Assembly (NCBI GenBank): GCA_017849395.1
Contig: JAFIHO010000200.1
Coordinates: 1 to 10,002 of the forward strand
Length of the DNA: 10,002 nucleotides
Direction of reading: 5' to 3'
Source of the DNA: Hyphomicrobiales bacterium
Lineage (GTDB): Bacteria > Pseudomonadota > Alphaproteobacteria > Micropepsales > Micropepsaceae
In this document: one piece after another, positions 6,253-10,002 of the stretch
How the letters are laid out: every line of letters begins with the position of its first letter
Numbering within the stretch: position 1 is the stretch's first letter
Translations under genes and position numbers: made by a program
The notes under the pieces: model-generated
The model's database searches: none
Told to the model about the DNA's origin: nothing
What the model saw: the letters and a program-made list of their open reading frames with translations, nothing else

Positions 6253-7281
6253 TTGAAGTCTGACCGGAAGGTGTTGGGAGTCCTAGAAGGAAAATCTTCC
6301 CCTGTTCCGCCGATCTGGCTGATGCGGCAGGCGGGACGCTATCTGCCGGAATATCGCGCCCTCCGCGCCGAGGCGGGCAGTTTCTGGAAGATGGCACTGA
6401 CGCCGCGCTATGCCGCCGAAGTGACCCTGCAACCGATCCGGCGTTTCGGCTTTGATGCGGCAATCCTGTTCTCCGACATTCTGACGGTGCCTGAGGCCCT
6501 TGGGCGTAAGGTGACGTTCACCGAGGGCGAGGGACCGAGCCTGGAGCCTGTGACCAGCGCCAGGGGCTTTGATGAGGATCGCGATCATTGGGCTGCCTAC
6601 TTCGCGCCCGTGTATGAGGCGTTGCAGCGCACGCGCGAGGGACTTGGGGACGAGACGACCCTGCTGGGTTTCTCGGGCGCGCCCTGGACCCTGGCGACCT
6701 ACCTGGCTGCAGGCGCGGGCGGTGACGAACAGCGCGCGGCCAAGCTGTGGGCGTATCGCGATCCCAAGGGCTTTGGATATCTTCTGGATATTCTAGGTGA
6801 GTGTGTCGCCTTCCATCTGATCCGTCAGCTGGAGGCGGGCGCCGACGCGGTGCAAATCTTCGACAGTTGGGCGGGCGGTGTTCCCGACGCCCTGTTCGCG
6901 AAGGTGGTGATCGCCCCGACGAAAAAAATCGTCGCCAAGGTGCGCAAGGCAAGACCGGACGCAAAGATCATCGGTTTTCCCCGCGCCGCCACGCTGGAGG
7001 GATACAAGGCCTATGCGCGCAAGACCGGCGTGGATGCGATATCGCTGGATACCGCCGCGCCGATGGGCTGGGCGTCGAGGCATCTGAAGACCGCGATACA
7101 GGGCAATCTCGATCCCATTGCCCTGATCGCGGGCGGCCCGGCTTTGGATAAGGCTGTGGACGACATTCTGGCCGCGACGGCAGGCAAGGCCCATATCTTC
7201 AATCTGGGCCATGGCATCTTGCCCGACACGCCCATCGCGCATGTCGAGCAATTGATCGCACGGGTACGTGCCGACCGATGA
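6253..7281 (+). CDS. hemE: Uroporphyrinogen III decarboxylase
   Basis: HemE removes the four acetate carboxyls of uroporphyrinogen III to give coproporphyrinogen III in the cytosol, without a cofactor. In the 342-residue protein the signature RQAGRYLPEYR (25-35) supplies the substrate-binding arginines. FSDIL carries the essential Asp (D75). GFSGAPWTLATY (139-150) carries the active-site Tyr (Y150). FDSWAG carries S205, and NLGHGILPDTP (317-327) carries the conserved His (H320). All expected active-site residues are present and length is close to the usual 340-355. Translation starts at TTG 6253 behind a strong AGGAG. The gene opens the rightward heme operon, and its stop overlaps the hemH start as ATGA (7278-7281). 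The divergent position opposite the PDRP gene matches the Caulobacter origin region. Confidence 0.97.
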   Translation: MKSDRKVLGVLEGKSSPVPPIWLMRQAGRYLPEYRALRAEAGSFWKMALTPRYAAEVTLQPIRRFGFDAAILFSDILTVPEALGRKVTFTEGEGPSLEPVTSARGFDEDRDHWAAYFAPVYEALQRTREGLGDETTLLGFSGAPWTLATYLAAGAGGDEQRAAKLWAYRDPKGFGYLLDILGECVAFHLIRQLEAGADAVQIFDSWAGGVPDALFAKVVIAPTKKIVAKVRKARPDAKIIGFPRAATLEGYKAYARKTGVDAISLDTAAPMGWASRHLKTAIQGNLDPIALIAGGPALDKAVDDILAATAGKAHIFNLGHGILPDTPIAHVEQLIARVRADR

Positions 7282-8300
7282 AGGTTGCGGTCGTCCTGTT
7301 CAATCTGGGTGGGCCGGATAGTCCGGAAGCGGTCGAGCCGTTTCTGCGCAATCTGTTTTCCGATCCGGCGATCATCGCCCTGCCCGGCCTGCTACGCCTG
7401 CCGCTGGGGCGTTTGATCTCGCGCCGGCGCGCGCCGGTGGCAAAGGAAATCTATCACCAGATCGGTGGCCGTTCGCCGATCCTGCCGGAGACAGAAGCAC
7501 AGGCGCTGGCCTTGGAAGCCGCGCTGGCGCATGAGATGGAGGCGAAGGCTTTCATCGCGATGCGCTACTGGCATCCCAGAAGCGATGAGACGGTGCGTGC
7601 GGTGCGCGCTTTTGCACCGGACCGCATCGTGCTTCTGCCGCTTTACCCGCAATATTCCACCACCACCAGCGATTCTTCGCTGAAGGACTGGGCGGGGGCG
7701 GCAAAAAAGGTGGGTCTTTCCGCACCCGCCAGTGCCGTTTGCTGCTATCCGGCGGAGCGCGGTTTCATCCAGGCCATGGTGGCGCGCATACGGGCCGAGC
7801 TGGACAAGATACGGCCGGATGTTTCCTACCGCCTGCTGCTATCGGCGCACGGTCTGCCGAAGCGCACCATCGCGCGCGGCGACCCATACCAATGGCAGGT
7901 GGAGCAAAGCGCCAGGGCCATCGCGGCGGAATTGCCCGGTATCGACTGGCAAGTCTGCTACCAGAGCCGGGTCGGTCCGATGGAATGGATCGGCCCCGCC
8001 ACCGACGCGGAAATCCGCCGCGCGGGGTCCGAAGGCAAGGGCGTGATCATCGCGCCCGTCGCCTTTGTTAGCGAACATTCCGAGACGCTGGTCGAGCTGG
8101 ACATCGAATATGCGAAGCTGGCGCGCGAAAGCGGTGTGCCCGATTATCTCCGCGCCGGGACGGCGGGCATACAGGCGGATTTCATCGCCGGGCTGGCGGG
8201 CCTTGTCCGCAAGGCGCTGGCAAACGACACTGTGATCAATGACGGCGGCGGGCGCATCTGCCCGGCACAATTCGGCCGCTGCGGCTTCAAGAGCGGATGA
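7278..8300 (+). CDS. hemH: Ferrochelatase, with possible C-terminal iron-sulfur cysteines
   Basis: HemH inserts ferrous iron into protoporphyrin IX, the last step of protoheme synthesis. The 340-residue product has the N-terminal LFNLGGPDSP, the metal-site H191 in LSAHGLP, LLPLYPQYSTTT (119-130), YQSRVGPMEWIGP (228-240) and SEHSETLVELDIEY with E269, the counterpart of the catalytic Glu. The C-terminal tail after residue 320 ends in a CPAQFGRCG segment (C328, C335). Several bacterial ferrochelatases, including that of Caulobacter, hold a [2Fe-2S] cluster with C-terminal cysteines plus an internal one. Here C155, C156 and C227 are further candidates, but which residues bind is not certain. ATGA overlaps link the gene to hemE (7278-7281) and hemJ (8297-8300), so its translation is probably coupled to both. 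Confidence 0.96.
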   Translation: MKVAVVLFNLGGPDSPEAVEPFLRNLFSDPAIIALPGLLRLPLGRLISRRRAPVAKEIYHQIGGRSPILPETEAQALALEAALAHEMEAKAFIAMRYWHPRSDETVRAVRAFAPDRIVLLPLYPQYSTTTSDSSLKDWAGAAKKVGLSAPASAVCCYPAERGFIQAMVARIRAELDKIRPDVSYRLLLSAHGLPKRTIARGDPYQWQVEQSARAIAAELPGIDWQVCYQSRVGPMEWIGPATDAEIRRAGSEGKGVIIAPVAFVSEHSETLVELDIEYAKLARESGVPDYLRAGTAGIQADFIAGLAGLVRKALANDTVINDGGGRICPAQFGRCGFKSG

Positions 8301-8752
8301 TGGAATCCCTGCGCGATGTCCTGACCGGCTATGTGCTGTGGATCAAGGCGCTGCACATCATCGCGGTCATCACCTGGATGGCCGGCATGCTCTATCTGCC
8401 GCGGCTGTTCGTCTATCACACCCAGACCCTGCCCGGCACGCCGGAGAGTGAACGCTTCAAGGTGATGGAGCGAAAATTGCTGCGCGGTATCATCAACCCT
8501 TCCATGATCACGGTCTGGATTCTGGGTCCCCTTCTGGCCTGGGTTATGCATGTTTATGAGCAGGGCTGGCTGGAAGTGAAATTCCTGCTGGTGATCGGCC
8601 TGAGCGCGATCCACGGCATGCTGGTGCGGGGCGTGAAGGCTTTTGCCCGGGACGCGAATACCCGCAGCGCGACTTACTGGCGTGTGATGAACGAGGTTCC
8701 GGCCCTCTTGATGATCTTCATCGTCATCCTGGTTGTGGTTAAGCCTTTTTAA
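8297..8752 (+). CDS. hemJ: Protoporphyrinogen IX oxidase, HemJ type (membrane protein)
   Basis: HemJ oxidises protoporphyrinogen IX to protoporphyrin IX, the substrate of the ferrochelatase encoded just upstream. It is the form used by most alphaproteobacteria and cyanobacteria in place of HemG or HemY. The 151-residue protein has about four membrane helices (roughly 12-36, 66-86, 94-111 and 133-149). It keeps conserved residues including H20 in KALHIIAVITWMAGM, the PRLFVYH segment (R36, H41), W91 and K96 in WLEVKFLL, H106 and the C-terminal RVMNEVPALLMIFIVILVVVKP. It starts with tandem ATGs at 8297 and 8300. The first overlaps the hemH stop as ATGA; the second sits better behind the AAGAG run. 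I annotate the first. It is the last gene of the hemEHJ operon. Confidence 0.95.
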   Translation: MMESLRDVLTGYVLWIKALHIIAVITWMAGMLYLPRLFVYHTQTLPGTPESERFKVMERKLLRGIINPSMITVWILGPLLAWVMHVYEQGWLEVKFLLVIGLSAIHGMLVRGVKAFARDANTRSATYWRVMNEVPALLMIFIVILVVVKPF

Positions 8753-8756
8753 GAAT

Positions 8757-8830
8757 CCCCCCCTCTGTCCGCTACGCGCTCGCGCGCAGCGGACATCTCC
8801 CCCCGCCAATGGCTTCGCCATGCGGGGGAA
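8757..8830. repeat. Twin-palindrome REP-like element downstream of hemJ
   Basis: Two palindromes lie in tandem, starting a few bases after the hemJ stop. The first has an 8-bp stem TGTCCGCT (8766-8773) / AGCGGACA (8788-8795); one mismatch later a further 4-bp CGCG/CGCG stem closes on a 4-base loop. The second has CCCCCGC (8800-8806) / GCGGGGG (8822-8828), a two-base CA bulge, then ATGGC (8809-8813) / GCCAT (8817-8821) around a TTC loop. C-runs before the first and between the two give the pattern CCCCTCTGTCCGC...CTCCCCCC. Similar extragenic palindromes with CTCTG...CATCTCCCCC and a G-run are common in alphaproteobacterial genomes. There is no T-tract, so it is not a classic intrinsic terminator, but it could shield the hem mRNA 3' end. 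Confidence 0.7.
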
Positions 8831-8867
8831 GAAAGCTGGTGTGCGCTGACAGGCCCTTCAGCACTAT

Positions 8868-8895
8868 TTGCAAGCGGGCCAAATCAGTCTATATT
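8868..8895 (+). promoter_or_regulatory. Candidate promoter for rho
   Basis: TTGCAA (8868-8873) and TATATT (8890-8895) are separated by 16 bp, a fair match to a housekeeping-sigma promoter and the best pair in the window. Transcription would start near 8902, giving rho a leader of about 140 bases. It lies after the twin palindrome, so rho can be transcribed independently of hemEHJ. Confidence 0.42.
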
Positions 8896-9040
8896 CCATT
8901 CGTTCTCCTTGACCCGCAGGCTGCCGGCGCAGCCGGAACCGGAATAACCGGAGCGGGCCGAAACCAACCTTATCGATAGCGTGTCCGGGACCGTCCCGGT
9001 TTCGCGGAGCGATTTTCCCCTTCCCCCACTGGTGCCCCCA
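8896..9040 (+). other. Structured leader region before rho
   Basis: This stretch has no coding sequence I can support. It holds a hairpin GGCTGC/GCAGCC (8919-8934, 4-base loop) and short CCGGAA/CCGGAA/CCGGAG repeats (8933-8953). A near-perfect palindrome CCGGGAC-C-GTCCCGG spans 8985-8999. A pyrimidine-rich, G-poor tract (about 9013-9040) runs to the start codon. No Shine-Dalgarno sequence is visible. rho is autoregulated by termination in its leader in several bacteria. The C-rich tract could act as a Rho loading site, but that is inference. Confidence 0.4.

Positions 9041-10002
<962 letters not shown>

Noticed and set aside
8739..8752. TTAA pair at the end of hemJ resembling a CtrA site upstream of rho
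   Set aside because: The spacer is six bases, not seven, and the sequence is the hemJ 3' coding end, where AAG CCT TTT TAA is explained by the protein.

Overview
The window is a GC-rich block (roughly 60-65% G+C by eye) of core housekeeping genes from an alphaproteobacterium. The family types and the gene order (Smr, mltA, Tim44-domain gene // secB // dnaQ, coaE, aroE, maf, pyruvate phosphate dikinase regulator // hemE, hemH, hemJ, rho) match the conserved cluster that flanks the chromosomal replication origin in Caulobacter and relatives. The sequence alone does not fix the genus. I see no mobile elements, CRISPR arrays, tRNA or rRNA genes, and no clearly foreign segment.

Layout. Positions 1-1794 read leftward: a Tim44-domain inner-membrane protein, the lipoprotein murein transglycosylase MltA, and the first 23 codons of an Smr-type protein. 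All are joined by 4-base stop/start overlaps. A 163-bp divergent gap (1795-1957) separates them from secB, which reads rightward. secB ends 9 bases from the end of the next leftward operon, which occupies about 2444-6008. In transcription order that operon is the PPDK regulatory protein, maf, aroE, coaE and dnaQ, with overlaps or short gaps throughout. A second divergent gap (6009-6252) lies before the rightward heme operon hemE-hemH-hemJ (6253-8752), also linked by 4-base overlaps. A 288-bp non-coding stretch (8753-9040) holds a twin palindrome, a candidate promoter and a structured leader. It precedes rho, which runs off the right edge.

How the genes work together. hemE, hemH and hemJ encode three of the last heme steps (coproporphyrinogen formation, protoporphyrinogen oxidation and iron insertion). 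dnaQ supplies the proofreading exonuclease of DNA polymerase III. coaE makes the last step of coenzyme A, aroE reduces dehydroshikimate, and Maf hydrolyses non-canonical nucleotides. The PPDK regulator switches PEP synthesis. SecB feeds the Sec translocon. MltA and the Tim44-like protein act at the envelope. Rho ends transcripts.

The most interesting part is the hemE/PPDK-regulator gap. In Caulobacter the origin Cori lies between these same two genes, and here the gap carries two DnaA-box-like 9-mers but no CtrA sites. The hemJ-rho spacer is the other non-coding region worth attention. I found no evidence for a new system among the protein-coding genes.
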